A stretch of DNA of 54,443 bases from Brucella pecoris (GCF_006376675.1 NZ_VEWK01000017.1:1-54443), one strand, 5' to 3'. Counted from the first letter of the stretch, positions 8,411-16,271 are shown. The notes: generated from the sequence alone by a model not told the origin. Numbers and translations: made by a program.

Positions 8411-9271
8411 TCACAAAATCGGCTTGCCGCCAGTGACTGCTATGGTGGCACCGGATGTGAAACTCGATAGAGGGTCCGCCAGCATGACATAAGCCGAAGC
8501 GAGTTCCGCCGGTTGAGCAAGTCTTTTCATCGGTGTCTGTTTGCCAAAATTCCGCACCGCATCCTCTGGAAGAGTTGACGGTATGAGCGGGGTCCAAACC
8601 GGACCGGGCGCGACCGCATTGGCACGGATTCCCTTTTCTGCAAGAAGCTGGGCCAACCCAGCGGTAAAATTCTGGATCGCACCCTTTGTCGTCGCATAGG
8701 CTAAAAGGGTTGGATTCGGCATATCTGAATTGATGGAAGCCGTATTGATGATCGCAGCGCCGGGTATCATATGAGAAAGGGCGGCTTTTGTCAGATAAAA
8801 CATCGCATGAATATTGACGCGAAATGTCAGCTCCCATTCTTCGTCGCTGATATCATCGAGTTCGGAGAAACTCGCCTGATGAGCGGCGTTGTTCACCAGA
8901 ATATCGATTCCGCCTAGTTCGCCTACCGCACGATCAATCAGGTCGCGACAGGTTTGGGCATGCTGGATATCGCATTTCATCAAGACGGCTTTTCGACCCT
9001 CTTTCTCGATAAGTCCTTTGGTCTCAAGCGCGTCTTCATCTTCTTCCAGATAGGCGATCAAGACATCCGCACCTTCCCGCGCAAATGCAATTGCAACAGC
9101 GCGACCAATGCCGCTGTCTCCTCCGGTGATGATTGCTCGCAGCCCCTTCAGTTTTCCTGAACCCTTATAGGTGGCTTCTCCGTGATCCGGCTTTGGGTTC
9201 ATCTTATCGGTAATGCCCGGCATCGGCTGGTGCTGGGTTGCGAACGGCGGTTTGGGATATCGGCTTTCCAT
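8411..9271 (-). CDS. SDR-family NAD(P)-dependent oxidoreductase (YghA/general-stress type)
   Basis: A 286-residue short-chain dehydrogenase. The cofactor loop ITGGDSGIGRAV (TGxxxGIG), the LVNNAA motif and the catalytic Ser...YATTK pair (Ser in NTASINS, Tyr-Lys in AYATTKGA) are present. The proline-rich start MESRYPKPPF followed by KPDHGEATYKGSGKL is typical of the YghA/YdaD/GsiB-neighbour group of stress-induced dehydrogenases. The start at 9271 has GAAGGA nine bases upstream; an ATG at 9325 overlaps the promoter and was rejected. Substrate unknown. Confidence 0.9.
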   Translation of the reverse strand: MESRYPKPPFATQHQPMPGITDKMNPKPDHGEATYKGSGKLKGLRAIITGGDSGIGRAVAIAFAREGADVLIAYLEEDEDALETKGLIEKEGRKAVLMKCDIQHAQTCRDLIDRAVGELGGIDILVNNAAHQASFSELDDISDEEWELTFRVNIHAMFYLTKAALSHMIPGAAIINTASINSDMPNPTLLAYATTKGAIQNFTAGLAQLLAEKGIRANAVAPGPVWTPLIPSTLPEDAVRNFGKQTPMKRLAQPAELASAYVMLADPLSSFTSGATIAVTGGKPIL

Positions 9272-9305
9272 CTTGGCTTGTCCTTCATTGGGGCCCCGCA
9301 GCTCT

Positions 9306-9330
9306 AACAGCGAAGTTGGCCCCATGTTCC
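9306..9330 (-). promoter_or_regulatory. EcfG-type promoter (GGAAC-N16-TGTT) for the SDR gene
   Basis: GGAAC (9330-9326) and TGTT (9309-9306) on the minus strand with a 16-base spacer, 35 bp before the SDR start. Confidence 0.55.
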
Positions 9331-9381
9331 CGGAGTTCTGTCTGGAGAAGAAGCCAAGGTCAGTCGATGCGATGAGGGTGA

Positions 9382-9882
9382 CTATTGTTCCAGGTTGCGT
9401 CGCAGAAACAGTGCTTCCGCTATCGAGGAGAGGTCATTGTTGCGAGCGCTCAATATAAAGCCAGCGAAGCGCTGGCCATCCAGCCTGGGATTATCCGGCA
9501 GGGCGAATATAAAGGGTACGGCGCCTCGCTCCAGTTCGGAGATGAGTGAAAGTACCGCTTCCGGTTCCAGAGCGACATCCATAACGACGGCGTCAATGGC
9601 TTCACATTCCAGATAGTCCAACGCCTGGCTGGCCGTTGTGACGGGACCGAGTATTACGGCGCCAGCATTCGTCAATCTGGATTCCGCTTCTTCCGAAAGC
9701 AGAAATCCATCTTCGAAAACCAAAATGCGCTTTCCTGCGAAAAGACGCATAGCATCATCATTAGGACTAAACATTACAAGCAGTTGGCCATGTCTATTAC
9801 CGAATAACAAGATGTCTCGTGCAGAATTTACATTCCGAGCGATGACACGATTTCGGGAGTGCCGATGCTTGGATAACACCAT
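9382..9882 (-). CDS. Stand-alone receiver-like (CheY-fold) protein
   Basis: 166 residues. From about residue 45 a receiver domain can be followed: KRILVFEDGF, LGPVTTASQALDYL, then the phosphoacceptor-like Asp in DAVVMDVAL. The Thr/Ser and Lys switch residues expected later are not evident (FIFALPDNP, GFILSARN), so it may be a degenerate receiver. The first 40 residues are basic and unconserved. The start at 9882 is set by its position: the ATG follows the stop of the sigma gene directly (GAT GGA GCT TAG ATG), with GGAG as ribosome site inside the sigma gene's last codons. It probably modulates that sigma factor or a related stress pathway. Confidence 0.75.
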   Translation of the reverse strand: MVLSKHRHSRNRVIARNVNSARDILLFGNRHGQLLVMFSPNDDAMRLFAGKRILVFEDGFLLSEEAESRLTNAGAVILGPVTTASQALDYLECEAIDAVVMDVALEPEAVLSLISELERGAVPFIFALPDNPRLDGQRFAGFILSARNNDLSSIAEALFLRRNLEQ

Positions 9883-10389
9883 CTAAGCTCCATCCACGAT
9901 ATCGTGAAGTTTATGACGGGCGCGGTGCAGACGGCTTTTAACCGTTCCGATCGAGCAATCGCAAAGCTGGGCCGTTCGTTCATAGCTTTTGCCCTCCAAC
10001 ACTACCAATGCCAGAACGCGGCGATATTTGTGGGGCAGGGTTTCCATTGCTGTTTGCACGTCGTACGCCTCGAGCGTAAGTTCTTGCGAGGCTTTGACTG
10101 AAGCTATGGGTGAAACGCACTCGCTCAGGCCCGGGGCTTCACGCTTCTGGATGCGAATACGCGTGCAGAACGTGTTGCGCATGATGGTGAAAAGCCAGGA
10201 TTTCAGCGGCGAATAGGGAACGTATTTTTCCCGATTGGCCAGTGCTTTCAGCAATGTTTCCTGAACAAGATCCTCAGCATCTTCTTTCTGGCGGTAAAAT
10301 GTGCGGGAAAACGCGCGCAAAGCCGGTATCATCTCAACGAGATGTTCCGGCTCCAGCATGTAGTCGGGATTTGGCTTGAAAGACATCAT
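9883..10389 (-). CDS. ECF-family RNA polymerase sigma factor
   Basis: A 168-residue group 4 sigma factor. Region 2 is seen in ALRAFSRTFYRQKEDAEDLVQ and SPLKSWLFTIMRN; region 4 in LPHKYRRVLALVVLEGKSYERTA plus the helix-turn-helix CSIGTVKSRLHRARHKL. The ATGATG at 10384-10389 has AAAGG five bases upstream and gives a normal-length protein. It resembles the alphaproteobacterial EcfG-like group, but no nepR or phyR gene is beside it. Its partner is the coupled receiver-like gene. No GGAAC promoter lies directly before it; read-through from the stress-peptide gene upstream is possible. Confidence 0.9.
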   Translation of the reverse strand: MMSFKPNPDYMLEPEHLVEMIPALRAFSRTFYRQKEDAEDLVQETLLKALANREKYVPYSPLKSWLFTIMRNTFCTRIRIQKREAPGLSECVSPIASVKASQELTLEAYDVQTAMETLPHKYRRVLALVVLEGKSYERTAQLCDCSIGTVKSRLHRARHKLHDIVDGA

Positions 10390-10424
10390 CTTAGCCTTTC
10401 CGAACAAAAGTCCGGTTTGAGAAC

Positions 10425-10450
10425 GGGGCGGCACAAGGCCGCCCCTTTGA
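10425..10450. terminator. GC-rich hairpin between stress-peptide and sigma genes
   Basis: A perfect 8-bp stem, GGGGCGGC (10425-10432) with GCCGCCCC (10438-10445), and a 5-base loop. It sits just after the stress-peptide gene and 36 bp before the sigma gene start. A T-run is weak (CTTT on the plus strand, none on the minus), so it may attenuate rather than end transcription. Confidence 0.45.
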
Positions 10451-10451
10451 A

Positions 10452-10640
10452 TTACGAATTCTCATGGTTCTGTTGACCTGCCTTTACATGCTGTTCATGG
10501 GCTCCCCCACGGGAAGACGTCTGCTGCTGTTGCTTGTCGCCGCCTCCGCTGCTCGCATGCTTTCCATCGTTCTTGTGGCTCTGCTGGCCGGCTTTCACGT
10601 GTTGTTCGTGTGTGCCACCTTGCGTGTGGTTCTGTGCCAT
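10452..10640 (-). CDS. Small hydrophilic stress peptide with a repeated HEQHVKAGQQ motif
   Basis: 62 residues, very rich in Gln, His, Gly and Lys, and lacking any hydrophobic core. Two copies of a 17-residue unit, GG(T/A)HEQHVKAGQQ(S/N)H(K/E)N, lie at about residues 8-24 and 45-61, joined by a Gly/Gln-rich linker (SSGGGDKQQQQ). The composition recalls the KGG-type and hydrophilin stress proteins, though the exact KGG motif is not present. The ATG at 10640 has GGAAAG upstream; a longer reading from 10715 crosses the promoter. Confidence 0.75.
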   Translation of the reverse strand: MAQNHTQGGTHEQHVKAGQQSHKNDGKHASSGGGDKQQQQTSSRGGAHEQHVKAGQQNHENS

Positions 10641-10710
10641 TCTCTTTCCTTTCGGTGGTTTTAAACCATTGATTGTTGGGAGTGGCATTCGTCGCGCGTG
10701 ACATAAGCTT

Positions 10711-10735
10711 AACAAGACAGAGCAAATGATGTTCC
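10711..10735 (-). promoter_or_regulatory. EcfG-type promoter (GGAAC-N16-TGTT) for the stress peptide
   Basis: GGAAC (10735-10731) and TGTT (10714-10711) on the minus strand with a 16-base spacer, 70 bp before the small hydrophilic stress gene; read-through could also reach the sigma factor. Confidence 0.55.
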
Positions 10736-10757
10736 GGGAAAACGACTGTAATAAACT

Positions 10758-11382
10758 TCACGTTTCGGCGGCGCGCTCGAACTCCGCGACTTTGGCTAGT
10801 TCTTTGAGAAACATCGCCTGTTCGCGCTCAAAACCGATCTGGGCACGTAAGCGTAGCAGGTAGGATGGGTGGATCGTCACAAGGATAAGGTGGTTCTTGA
10901 ACTCGAGAGGGATGCCGCGTATCGCTGCAATTTTCATCGGCTTTCCGAAAAGAGAACGGGCGGCAACTGCGCTCAGCGCAACGATGAGCCGGGGGTGCAA
11001 CCAGTTCAATTTCACGCTGAAGCCACCAGCGACAGGCCTCGATATGGCTGGTTGACGGGCGCTGGTGAAGGCGGCGTCTACCGCGCTGTGTGTGTCGAAA
11101 GTGTTTTACCGCATTGGTGATATAGCACCGCTCGCGTTTGATACCGACTTCGTTCAGGCAGGTGTCGAAGAGCCGACCTGCAGGGCCAATCAAGGGCCTT
11201 CCTCCAATATCCTCCGTGTCGCCAGGTTGTTCGTCAACGAAGAAAATTCGGGCGCCGACAGGCCCTTCGCCGAAAACCGTCTGTGTTACATTTTGATAGA
11301 GTTCGCAACGCCGACAAGTCCGCGCTTCGACGCAGACTTGTTCAAGATTATGTTGGCGACGGGTGATTGCTGGCACGTTCAT
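10758..11382 (-). pseudogene. UdgX-type uracil-DNA glycosylase, split by a +1 frameshift
   Basis: A family 4/UdgX-like uracil-DNA glycosylase. The first frame (from the ATG at 11382) has CRRCELYQNVTQTVFGEGP, EQPGDTEDIGGRPLIGPAGR, ITNAVKHF and the RGRRRLHQRP loop that marks UdgX, whose histidine forms the covalent uracil adduct. At a run of five C (10991-10995, read on the minus strand) the frame changes. The remainder, PRLIVALSAVAARSLFG and the C-terminal VTIHPSYLLR motif, continues in another frame to 10758. Removing one C restores a normal protein of about 207 residues. Either a recent inactivation or a sequencing error. The start overlaps the preceding gene by ATGA. Confidence 0.85.
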
Positions 11383-11594
11383 TGCCGACCTGTGGCCGAA
11401 GGCGGCGTCTGTGTTTCAGCGGATGCAGGTGGCTTGCTATTGTCATCCATGAAACCGCGACCGGGGCGCATTTTTCCGTAAAATTCGACTGCGCCCCAGA
11501 CAATCACGGCCAGTATCAGGCTGGAAATCAGTATTGTGAGAATACGCCGTCCATTCAAACCTTGACGGGCCTTGCGCGGATCTACTTCTTTCAT
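11379..11594 (-). CDS. Small single-span membrane protein
   Basis: 71 residues: a basic N-terminus (KEVDPRKARQGLNGRR), one transmembrane helix (ILTILISSLILAVIVWGAV, about residues 20-38), then a polar Pro/Ser tail, probably outside the cytoplasm. The ATG at 11594 follows GGCGGA at a good distance. It overlaps the glycosylase start by four bases (ATGA) and follows the 201-residue stress protein by 11 bp, so it belongs to the same operon. No known family recognised. Confidence 0.65.
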   Translation of the reverse strand: MKEVDPRKARQGLNGRRILTILISSLILAVIVWGAVEFYGKMRPGRGFMDDNSKPPASAETQTPPSATGRQ

Positions 11595-11605
11595 AGTCAA
11601 TCCGC

Positions 11606-12211
11606 CTAGCCCCGGCGCTGACGTTCGCGTTCAATTTCGTCCGCGGTGTAGGGCGCGCCCGACGCATTGAAGCTCTCCCATCCTTCTTCGATATAAGCAT
11701 CGCGTCTTTGGCCGATATTGACCCGCGCCCAGTCATCAAGAATAGCGTCGACCTTCTCTCGCTCCGTCTCATCGCAACGAACGGCGACCAGAGTACTGCC
11801 CCGGCGAATGGCTTCGCTATAGGCCTGCGCCTCTTCTTCGGGCACTCCGCTTTCAATCAGTGCACCGACAATGCCGCCAGCAACACCGCCAACCGTGGCC
11901 CCGCCGATCAGCCCGACCAGCGTGGCGGTCAGCCAGCCACCGGCCACGACCGGACCGACACCCGGTATGGATAGCAGGCCCAGCCCGGTCAACAGCCCGG
12001 CACCACCGCCTGCTACTGCACCAAGACCGGCGCCGGTTTCAGCACCTGTGACTGCACCCTCCTCGTCCTTCAGGGCCTCGCCTGCATATCGACCATCTGT
12101 GTTATTCGAAATCAGGCTGATATTTTCAGCCGGAATCCCGTCTTCTTCGAGCGCTCTAACGGCATCGACGGCTTCGTCGTGATTGTCGAATAGACCCGTG
12201 ATATAAGCCAT
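11606..12211 (-). CDS. General stress protein 17M-like / YflT-domain protein
   Basis: 201 residues. The N-terminus (MAYITGLFDNHDEAVDAVRALEE) matches the general stress protein 17M (YflT) domain. A very Gly/Ala-rich central segment (about 60-120) with GVGPVVAGG and TVGGVAGGIVGAL looks like a glycine-zipper hairpin able to enter the membrane. The second half has a repeated ferredoxin-like strand (STLVAVRCDETEREKVDAIL). The ATG at 12211 was chosen because GGAG lies six bases upstream, while the ATG two codons earlier is too close to it. It follows the PepSY-like gene in one operon. Confidence 0.8.
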   Translation of the reverse strand: MAYITGLFDNHDEAVDAVRALEEDGIPAENISLISNNTDGRYAGEALKDEEGAVTGAETGAGLGAVAGGGAGLLTGLGLLSIPGVGPVVAGGWLTATLVGLIGGATVGGVAGGIVGALIESGVPEEEAQAYSEAIRRGSTLVAVRCDETEREKVDAILDDWARVNIGQRRDAYIEEGWESFNASGAPYTADEIERERQRRG

Positions 12212-12248
12212 TTTCATCTCCTTTATTGTGTTTTGCGACTACAACCGG

Positions 12249-12566
12249 TCACTGCGTGGTGATGTTTCCCTGAAAGTCGAGAAGAACTTTGACAGGCTGA
12301 CCGTCGCGCGCGGCTTCGGCGCGCCAGACGCCATCTTCGCCGAGTTGAAGATTCATGATGTTGGTGAACCCCTCTTCGGTCAGGCGTTCTTTCGCCTGAT
12401 CCTCGGTAAAACTGTTTTCCCCTGGCACCGGTGCTCTCGGATTTTTCTCTCCGGGCGTGGTGACTGCGGGGGTCTGAGGTTCTTCAGATGGGGTGGTTTG
12501 GGCAAACGCTGCTGGCGTGAGTAGCAGGAAGGCTGCGCCTGCGAGATATCGAATAGACCGTTTCAT
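12249..12566 (-). CDS. Periplasmic PepSY-like protein
   Basis: 105 residues with a clear Sec signal peptide (MKRSIRYLAGAAFLLLTPAAFA), a Pro/Thr-rich linker, then a PepSY-like domain: ENSFTEDQAKERLTEEGFTNI, VWRAEAARDGQPVKVLLDFQGNI. PepSY proteins are thought to inhibit or bind peptidases in the envelope; the function here is unproven. First gene of an operon running through 12211, 11594 and the split glycosylase, behind an EcfG-type promoter. A fragment of a second copy survives at 831-1001. Confidence 0.75.
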   Translation of the reverse strand: MKRSIRYLAGAAFLLLTPAAFAQTTPSEEPQTPAVTTPGEKNPRAPVPGENSFTEDQAKERLTEEGFTNIMNLQLGEDGVWRAEAARDGQPVKVLLDFQGNITTQ

Positions 12567-12598
12567 CGTTGGCTCCCTTGTTTCTGCGGGACCGTTCC

Positions 12599-12623
12599 AA
12601 CCAATGAACCGGTATAATGTTCC
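12599..12623 (-). promoter_or_regulatory. EcfG-type promoter (GGAAC-N16-GGTT) for the PepSY-like operon
   Basis: GGAAC (12623-12619) and GGTT (12602-12599) on the minus strand, 16 bases apart, 33 bp before the PepSY-like start. Confidence 0.6.
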
Positions 12624-12630
12624 CTTGGGG

Positions 12631-13359
12631 TCAGCGAGCGCCGAGAACCATTTCTCTGATCCAGCGTGTCAGAAGCTGATTATAGGCCTTTTGATGGAGG
12701 TCTCCGGTGAGCGCATGGTCCGCGCCGCCCAACGTCCGAACCGTCAACGAATGGGTATTGATGAAGGCAGTTTGATAACTTGCGACCGTCGGGTGGGGGA
12801 CGATGATATCGTGCTCGGACTCGACCAGCAGTACATCGCCATGAAATTCTCGGGCCTGTCGAAGTGCGCGGTTGTCATCAAAGTTTACGAGTGTCGAACG
12901 ATAGGATTGCAGGTCACTGCGGTCGAGCCTTGCTTTAGGGACTTGCCAAAGCTGGTCGCGATAAAGTGCGGGGGCTCTTAATGCCAGCCAGCGGACGGGC
13001 CGAAACTCGGTCAGCAAGGTTGCGAGATACCCGCCATAGCTACTTCCTATGACAACAATCGAACTCTCTTCTACCATCTTGAGGCTGGCCAGCCGGTCAT
13101 ATGCAGCAATGGCATCGTCAAGATTTTCACCGCGCGTTACGGTTTTGTTGCTGGACAGCAATTCCCCGTGACCGCGCATGTCGAAGGTAAGACAAACGCA
13201 ACCGAGCGAGGATATCGCATCTGCTCTTTCGATATCGCGTTCCTGGCTACCGGCCCAACCGTGCAGAAATAGAACGCCTGGGATGGTGGTATCCGGAGAG
13301 ATGACAGTCGCGGCCAGTTCGTACTGGTCGAGGCTGACGGCGGTAACGTTACGGATCAT
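12631..13359 (-). CDS. Alpha/beta hydrolase (dienelactone-hydrolase/esterase type)
   Basis: 242 residues with a complete alpha/beta-hydrolase pattern: oxyanion segment LFLHGWAGSQ, TFDMRGHGE, nucleophile elbow GSSYGG (Ser), acid in VESEHDIIVP and catalytic His in GGADHALTG. No signal peptide. It overlaps the end of the DUF3182 gene by 11 bases and is the last gene of a yciF-like/DUF3182/hydrolase operon. Substrate unknown. Confidence 0.85.
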   Translation of the reverse strand: MIRNVTAVSLDQYELAATVISPDTTIPGVLFLHGWAGSQERDIERADAISSLGCVCLTFDMRGHGELLSSNKTVTRGENLDDAIAAYDRLASLKMVEESSIVVIGSSYGGYLATLLTEFRPVRWLALRAPALYRDQLWQVPKARLDRSDLQSYRSTLVNFDDNRALRQAREFHGDVLLVESEHDIIVPHPTVASYQTAFINTHSLTVRTLGGADHALTGDLHQKAYNQLLTRWIREMVLGAR

Positions 13360-14458
13360 GATAGATTTTCTCTATTCGCGCGTATTTGTGGAGAGGTCGT
13401 CCGAAATCGTCGTCACCGACGTAAACGACGAAATCGTCCTCGTTGAATGTAGGTGGCGGACCATAGCTCTCGCGCAATACTGCCTGTACGGCGTTGACAG
13501 TTTCGTCCTGTGCCAGTTTTTCCAATGCCAAGACTTCGGCAGGGGAAGCACCTCCCACACGCCATGACTGTTCCAACACGCCGCAGCGGACGCCATTTTC
13601 CGTGATCGGCCCGACAAGAACGTCGTAGTTTCTGCGCGACGCAATCAGTCCAAGATGTTGCCGGGCAGCTTCATCGTAGCGTCTGGCATTCTCGACGACC
13701 CTGCGTGCGACGGGGGATTGGAGTTGGTGAAGCAGAGCGTCCCAGCTGCCGCGCACCACACGCAAACGGCTGCCCGCATAAACCTCACTCCCGTCCGCGT
13801 CATGGGATGTGTATTGACGGCCAAGATAGCTTCCGATGTGATTTTCGATCTGGACCTGCCCGACGGAGTAGGTGGTGGAGTTGTCAACGTCCTCTTCGAC
13901 GACGAGCCCGTTTGCAATTTCGCGATCAGACACGGTTTCCAGAAATCTGTCGAGGGCGCGAACGGTTTCTATGACGGTCTGGTCTTTGCCGCCGGAAGCG
14001 TAGGGGTTTTTGAACCGAACCTTGTGCTTTTTCAGCAGGGCACTAGCGGCATCCAGTGCATGGCGATGTGAAAAGACTGAAAAACCGGGCAGAACACAAT
14101 CCTGCAAACAAACTACAAATTTTCCTGCCCAACCTTCCGGCAAATTGTCATCGTCGTGCCAGTGTGGGTGGGTAACGAGTTTCGTTGCCATAAAACCGTG
14201 GTGAACGATGCCGCCGTAGAAGTTCTCAATGCTCATTTCGGGGTGTCCGTCCTGGCGGACCAGAGCAAAAGTCGGTACGAAAAACGTTTCGTTGTTCTCG
14301 TCAAAGCTTTGCAGGGTGGGCAGTAAGTGCCTGCCAGTCAGCGAAGATAGGCGTGCAGCCAGCGCTTCCACGCTGGCTACATTGTGAGGACTGTCGGAAG
14401 ACTGGCAAACGACACGAATTTTTCGCGTAGGATCACCCCGGAATAGGGCACTTTCCAT
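13349..14458 (-). CDS. DUF3182 family protein (ATP-grasp-like)
   Basis: 369 residues that match DUF3182 throughout, a family of uncharacterised proteins with an ATP-grasp-like layout. Recognisable stretches are VTHPHWHDDDNLPEGW, KKHKVRFKNPYASGGKDQ and LVVEEDVDNSTTYSVGQV. It follows the YciF-like gene by 36 bp and overlaps the hydrolase, so the three are one transcript. Role unknown; the context of stress proteins suggests a stationary-phase or stress function. Confidence 0.8.
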   Translation of the reverse strand: MESALFRGDPTRKIRVVCQSSDSPHNVASVEALAARLSSLTGRHLLPTLQSFDENNETFFVPTFALVRQDGHPEMSIENFYGGIVHHGFMATKLVTHPHWHDDDNLPEGWAGKFVVCLQDCVLPGFSVFSHRHALDAASALLKKHKVRFKNPYASGGKDQTVIETVRALDRFLETVSDREIANGLVVEEDVDNSTTYSVGQVQIENHIGSYLGRQYTSHDADGSEVYAGSRLRVVRGSWDALLHQLQSPVARRVVENARRYDEAARQHLGLIASRRNYDVLVGPITENGVRCGVLEQSWRVGGASPAEVLALEKLAQDETVNAVQAVLRESYGPPPTFNEDDFVVYVGDDDFGRPLHKYARIEKIYHDP

Positions 14459-14494
14459 GTCATCACCTCGCTACCGGTCTTGAAAAGCCTGAGA

Positions 14495-14998
14495 TCAGGC
14501 GGCTTCCGCACGGAGATTGGCAGAGGACTCGGCGAGTTTCGTCAGGTCCTTATCGGTCTGACCTTCTTCCTGCAGGGTCTGGTCGAGGAGTTTCGCCACA
14601 TCGTTGTGGCCGAGGGTTTCAGCCCAGCGTTTCAATGTGCCATAGCGCGTGATTTCGTAATGTTCGACCGCCTGTGCAGAGGATATCAAACCGGCGTCGA
14701 GGGCGGGACTATTCGCAAATTCTTCGATGATTTCCTCACCTTCAGCAATAATGCCTTCAATGGCATCACAGGTCTTGCCCTGAGCACGCTTACCGAGAAT
14801 CTCGAAGCATTGTTGCAGTCGTTCCACGTGTCCTTCGGTCTGTTCCCGGTGTTTTTCGAACGCGCTCTTCAGCTTTTCATCTGTGGCTGCACGGGACATT
14901 TTGGGAAGCGTTTTAAGAATCTTGCGCTCCGCATAATAAATGTCCTTGAGCGTGTCATAGAAAAGATCGTTAAGATTACGTTGCTTGGTGCTGGCCAT
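14495..14998 (-). CDS. YciF-like ferritin-fold stress protein (DUF892)
   Basis: 167 residues of the YciE/YciF family, a ferritin-like four-helix bundle with Glu/His metal ligands. Visible ligands include YYAERKILKTLPKM, KHREQTEGHVERL, EEIIEEFA and AVEHYEITRYGTL. These proteins are induced by osmotic and general stress and are thought to bind iron or guard against peroxide. AAGGAGGAG precedes the ATG. The 14999-15295 gap upstream shows no clear promoter of the EcfG type and no gene. Confidence 0.9.
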   Translation of the reverse strand: MASTKQRNLNDLFYDTLKDIYYAERKILKTLPKMSRAATDEKLKSAFEKHREQTEGHVERLQQCFEILGKRAQGKTCDAIEGIIAEGEEIIEEFANSPALDAGLISSAQAVEHYEITRYGTLKRWAETLGHNDVAKLLDQTLQEEGQTDKDLTKLAESSANLRAEAA

Positions 14999-15295
14999 TT
15001 CCGGCTCCTCCTTATGGTTCTGAACTGTTCTTGTCGTGCCCCTGAAAATTGTGACAACGGTGCACCCAACCCGCCAGCAATAATTTTGTTTCGCACTGTC
15101 GCAAAAAAATCGAGACGGTCAGCTTAGTTCGGTCAGGGCTGCACCGTGGAGCGGGACGGCTAGGTGGGACTATCCGGACAGACGCCGCCCTTGCCCGATG
15201 TGATGAACAGGGTTCCCAGCCCGGGCAATGCGACGGCAAAACATGATGACGGCAAGCCACTTCAGGATAATCATCGTTATTTCCAGTTCGTTCTG

Positions 15296-15484
15296 TCAGG
15301 TCTTCGATTTATGCTCCGGCTTGGTCTTCTGTTTGGTAGAGGCCATTTTCTCGAGTTCCTTCTCGCTCATGGACTTGGCCATTTCCTTGGATGCTCCACG
15401 GAGCTCGCTTTTTGATTTATCCCCGCGCTTCGCAGCCAAAGCCGCGCCAGCAGCCTGTTGCTGTGCTTTGGATTTTGCAGGCAT
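15296..15484 (-). CDS. DUF3008 family small protein
   Basis: 62 residues, Lys/Ala-rich and hydrophilic, starting MPAKSKAQQQAAGAALAAKRGD and containing SELRGASKEMAKSMSEKELEKMA, the standard pattern of the rhizobial DUF3008 family. The ATG at 15484 is preceded by GGAG at six bases. It starts just before the end of the 95-residue gene, so the two are coupled. Function unknown. Confidence 0.8.
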   Translation of the reverse strand: MPAKSKAQQQAAGAALAAKRGDKSKSELRGASKEMAKSMSEKELEKMASTKQKTKPEHKSKT

Positions 15485-15486
15485 CT

Positions 15487-15774
15487 TCATCTCCTGTAAG
15501 GGTTCGGACGGTCTCGACCGTTGTTGTCGCGTCTCATTTCACGTGCGCTGGGATTGGCAAGATCATTCGGGCGCGCGCCATTGGGGTCGTCAAAATCGAA
15601 GTCCTTTTGCGGATCCTCCGGTTGAGGCTGACGTGGATTGCCGGGCGCGTCGGACTGTTCGTGCGTCGGGCGTGCCTGATGGTCCCGTGTTTCGTGCTGG
15701 GATGGTTCGTCCACTCCGACGCGATCCTTGTTGAAAAAGAGTAAACGGATGTTTGAGGGTGCAGTGTTGAACAT
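15487..15774 (-). CDS. Hypothetical hydrophilic protein
   Basis: 95 residues, very polar, rich in Asp, Arg, Pro, Asn and Gln (for example GNPRQPQPEDPQKDFDFDDPN), predicted to be disordered. No known family. The ATG at 15774 has GGAG eight bases upstream and an EcfG-type promoter 45 bp upstream. Cotranscribed with the DUF3008 gene. Confidence 0.6.
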   Translation of the reverse strand: MFNTAPSNIRLLFFNKDRVGVDEPSQHETRDHQARPTHEQSDAPGNPRQPQPEDPQKDFDFDDPNGARPNDLANPSAREMRRDNNGRDRPNPYRR

Positions 15775-15818
15775 TGTGCTTTCTCCGTTCCGACGACCCG
15801 GTGGTTAACAGCGCTCCG

Positions 15819-15843
15819 AACAAGCTTGCAGGCACATTGTTCC
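15819..15843 (-). promoter_or_regulatory. EcfG-type promoter (GGAAC-N16-TGTT)
   Basis: GGAAC (15843-15839) and TGTT (15822-15819) on the minus strand, 16 bases apart, before the 95-residue gene and DUF3008. Confidence 0.55.
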
Positions 15844-15904
15844 ACCAAGAGTAGCGAAACTCGGGGGCACTGGATCTTGGATCACGGTTGCAGACAAGTG
15901 AAAG

Positions 15905-15929
15905 GGAACATGAGCTGCCCTCGGCGGTT
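15905..15929 (+). promoter_or_regulatory. EcfG-type promoter (GGAAC-N16-GGTT) for the DUF3175 operon
   Basis: GGAAC at 15905-15909 and GGTT at 15926-15929, 16 bases apart, 30 bp before the DUF3175 start and facing away from the site at 15819-15843. Confidence 0.6.
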
Positions 15930-15958
15930 ATCGAAACTTGCAACAGAGGAGTTTTGAT

Positions 15959-16246
15959 ATGGTTCAGGCAAAGAAATGGTCAGCGGACGTGACCGAACAC
16001 AGCGACGCGCTAGATCTCGAACCGCATGTGTTCGAGCAGGATGATCCGAAGGAAATCGCAGCTTCCCTGAAACGCTCGGCTGACAAGAGTCACAAACGCA
16101 AGGCGGAACCGTTTCGCTCGGCCATGTCCATGCTGACCTTCTATATCAACCGCGCCGGCAAGAATTTGCCGGAAAAGCGCAAGCAAGCGCTGGAAGCCGC
16201 CAAAGAGGAATTGCGCAAGGCTTATGGCAAGTCTGATCAGGCTTAA
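15959..16246 (+). CDS. DUF3175 family protein
   Basis: 95 residues of DUF3175: KKWSADVTEHSDALDLEPHV, DPKEIAASLKRSA and the strongly conserved FRSAMSMLTFYINRAGKNLP. A highly charged helical protein of unknown role, common in stress islands of rhizobia. The ATG at 15959 matches the family start and has GAGGAG upstream. Confidence 0.85.
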   Translation: MVQAKKWSADVTEHSDALDLEPHVFEQDDPKEIAASLKRSADKSHKRKAEPFRSAMSMLTFYINRAGKNLPEKRKQALEAAKEELRKAYGKSDQA

Positions 16247-16271
16247 CCCTACCTGAACAAAGGAGAAACCA

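Noticed and set aside
15012..15260. 82-residue minus-strand ORF before the YciF-like gene
   Set aside because: Unconserved composition and no ribosome site; the region looks noncoding.
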